64,000 nt of DNA from Methylococcus sp. EFPC2 (GTDB taxonomy: Bacteria; Pseudomonadota; Gammaproteobacteria; Methylococcales; Methylococcaceae): contig NZ_CP070491.1 of NCBI RefSeq assembly GCF_016925495.1, forward strand, positions 4,290,001-4,354,000. The letters are read 5' to 3'. The notes under the pieces were generated by a model that saw only the letters and a program-made list of their open reading frames with translations, was not told the DNA's origin and made no database searches. Positions 63,957-64,000 of the stretch are shown piece by piece (position 1 is the stretch's first letter; the number at the start of each line of letters is the position of its first letter). Both the position numbers and the translations under genes were made by a program.

Positions 63957-64000
63957 GCGTTTGTGTCGACTGAAAACCTGGTTTAGTAAGTTTACGTACC

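Overview
This is a gene-dense, high-GC bacterial window. It looks like a gammaproteobacterial chromosome. The evidence is the block alaS–lysC–csrA–tRNA-Ser(GCU)–rpsP-rimM-trmD-rplS, an E. coli-like ilvB leader/attenuator, a surE-pcm pair and a PhoB-type Pho box. A full NAD-linked molybdenum formate dehydrogenase locus (fdsGBA, fdhD, fdsD) is the terminal step of C1 oxidation in methylotrophs, so a methanotroph of the Methylococcales type is a reasonable guess. No pmo, mmo or mxa gene is present, so that placement is inference.

Layout. 0-5.5 kb: the tail of alaS, aspartate kinase, csrA, tRNA-Ser, the ribosomal-protein/tRNA-modification operon, then ogt overlapping xerD. 5.5-11.4 kb: lipid A genes lpxA, gnnA, gnnB and lpxB, with a DUF433/DUF5615 toxin-antitoxin-like pair lodged between gnnA and gnnB, followed by a GreA/B-like factor and a DUF45 metallopeptidase. 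11.6-20.1 kb: kdpFABC plus kdpDE for high-affinity potassium uptake. 20.3-27.4 kb: an HDOD protein facing the formate dehydrogenase operon on the minus strand. 27.7-34.2 kb: yjbQ, a DUF411 metal-binding protein, a hydrolase, a DUF2167 membrane protein, a lipoprotein, DUF2760-Hsp70 and a GNAT enzyme. 34.4-40 kb: a predicted lipoprotein, an HTTM-DCC fusion, a small secreted protein, then dapD and dapC. 40.3-44.3 kb: hpf, a Gly-rich lipoprotein, a membrane-anchored nuclease, a RibD-like reductase and phoU under a Pho box. 44.4-46.6 kb: ilvBN with a valine-rich leader peptide and attenuator. 46.7-54.5 kb: a minus-strand run with a kinase fusion, rnd, dtd, rhodanese, Fe-alcohol dehydrogenase, DedA, a methyltransferase, pcm and surE. 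54.7-59.3 kb: envelope proteins (DUF3015, DUF4105), a large unknown protein and a MEKHLA protein. 59.3-64 kb: ilvD, a YgiM-like SH3 protein, argF and argD, the last behind a promoter and a leader terminator.

Themes. Amino-acid synthesis genes (lysC, dapD, dapC, ilvBN, ilvD, argF, argD) are scattered through the window, and two sets carry leader terminators that suggest attenuation. The gnnA/gnnB pair predicts a lipid A built on 2,3-diamino-2,3-dideoxyglucose. One family of short GC-rich palindromic repeats (CCCTCACCCC...GAGGGG type) has inserted in frame into three protein genes: kdpB, the HTTM gene and the 5' end of lpxB. Other REP-like families sit between genes, clustered at 34-38 kb. I found no CRISPR array, complete insertion sequence, prophage or rRNA gene.
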